DNA of 64,000 nt from assembly GCF_040054535.1 (NCBI RefSeq), contig NC_090785.1, positions 8,312,501 to 8,376,500 of the forward strand, in the 5' to 3' direction. The position numbers were made by a program, and so were the translations under genes. Of this stretch, positions 63,016 to 64,000 are shown in pieces (within the stretch, counting starts at the first letter, position 1; the number at the start of each line of letters is the position of its first letter). The notes beneath the pieces are model-generated. The model saw only the letters and a program-made list of their open reading frames with translations. It was not told the origin of the DNA and did no database searches. Source of the DNA: Antennarius striatus (taxonomy: Eukaryota; Chordata; Actinopteri; Lophiiformes; Antennariidae).

Positions 63016-64000
63016 GTGGGTGCTGGGGTCGTGTCCCTTTAGAGTGCATGAAATGTAAGAGACCCACTGGGAAATATGAAGAAAACAGTCACAAGTGGTG
63101 GAAGATTTGTCGATATTGATAGATAATCACAGTTTTAGATAAAAATGTTAACTTTAAATTTTTCTAATGTTTTTTTTTTGAGTATTTGAGGATGAATTAA
63201 TGAGACATTAAAAAATGAAATCATGAAAAAATTATGGGTGGTCATGCAAAATCAAAAATTATCACGATTTTCCATCACACAGATGAATCAAAATCGATGT
63301 CTTAATTCTGAACTTTCTGAAGATTAAAATATATATTTGTAATATATATTTATGGGGGGTTTGGAGGTAGAGACACAAGTATTTAATAAGTTATACCAAG
63401 TCAGAAATAGATCTGGATTGCAATTAGACAAAATAATATTTTGTTGATAACTCGTCAAACACTGATGAACACATGACTCCAGATGCTAAGACCTTCTGTC
63501 TTGGGCCAAGGAATCAGGTGGCCTGTCTTCAGCTGGCAGGCAGCAGTCAAACTGGAACAATGTCGTCATGGCAACACAACCCAAGTCTGTGCTGCGTCCG
63601 GGTGCAGCGACACAACGATCGGCTTCAGCGTCTCCGAGTGCTGTGTGGTTATTTGTATCATCAGTCATCCCAAAACGTTTTTGCATGTTTACTTTGAAAA
63701 GAAGCAAAATAAAATAATTGCTTTTAACTCATTCTCATAGTTTGATAATATTTTTGTAGTTATGATTCCATTTTTTTGAAGGGATCAAACAAGGAAAGAT
63801 ATATATTCACGTGTAACAACTGTTTTCCACAATTATGTTGTAAAATTAATTTTGCTGCATTGATTTACAGCTTCTCTGGGGCGACTTGACCAGATCCAAA
63901 ATCAGCACTTTACACAATTTAATATGCATAATTTGATAAGTGAATCATTTATTTGTATGTCTACCCATGCTTTGGTTTTATTGACTCATTCTAGAGTGTG
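63016..64000 (+). other. foxo4: foxo4 intron 1 (start)
   Basis: AT-rich sequence after the donor at 63016. FOXO intron 1 is usually very long, and no further exon is seen before the window ends. Confidence 0.75.

Overview
This is nuclear DNA from a ray-finned fish, most likely a percomorph teleost. Genes are split into short exons with GT-AG introns. The proteins match vertebrate families with fish-like residues. Intergenic DNA carries typical fish repeats: hAT and piggyBac-type MITEs, an APE-type LINE fragment, long CA, GATA and ACAG microsatellites and an interstitial telomeric tract. No bacterial operon, CRISPR array, rRNA or tRNA was seen.

Layout: (1) 266-2383 (+), the 3' part of yif1a, a Golgi/ER membrane trafficking protein; its first exons lie left of the window. 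(2) 4410-7123 (+), a four-exon forkhead gene of the FOXN2/FOXN3 type, with a perfect RFX X-box near its presumed first exon. (3) 10408-16855 (+), atl3, the ER-fusion GTPase atlastin-3, with a hAT relic in one intron and a candidate alternative last exon. (4) 20630-26431 (+), cfl1, cofilin, with an upstream block holding two perfect SRF CArG boxes. (5) 28229-29374 (-), prss23, a secreted serine protease with a single coding exon, convergent with cfl1. (6) about 31.4-48.9 kb, a gene-poor stretch with repeats, candidate regulatory motifs and one weak unrecognised spliced gene candidate (34070-34947). (7) 50441-54656 (-), ubl3, a prenylated membrane-anchored ubiquitin-like protein, five coding exons, 117 residues. 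(8) 56.3-60.5 kb, repeat-rich, with an anonymous dispersed repeat and a LINE endonuclease relic. (9) 62575-63015 (+), the first coding exon of a FOXO gene, best fit foxo4; the rest lies to the right.

yif1a, atl3 and cfl1 have human counterparts on 11q13 and prss23 on 11q14, so the left half looks like an old vertebrate linkage block. The genes do not form one pathway. Links are loose: YIF1A and ATL3 both act in the early secretory pathway, and cofilin is a known type of SRF-responsive actin gene, which fits the CArG boxes.

Exon limits were set by hand from splice sites, reading phase and remembered family similarity; no alignment or RNA evidence was available. The most useful new leads are the alternative atl3 terminal exon with its own poly(A) signal, the unrecognised spliced candidate at 34 kb, the RFX and SRF motifs, and clusters of TTAGC/GCTAA words at several promoters.
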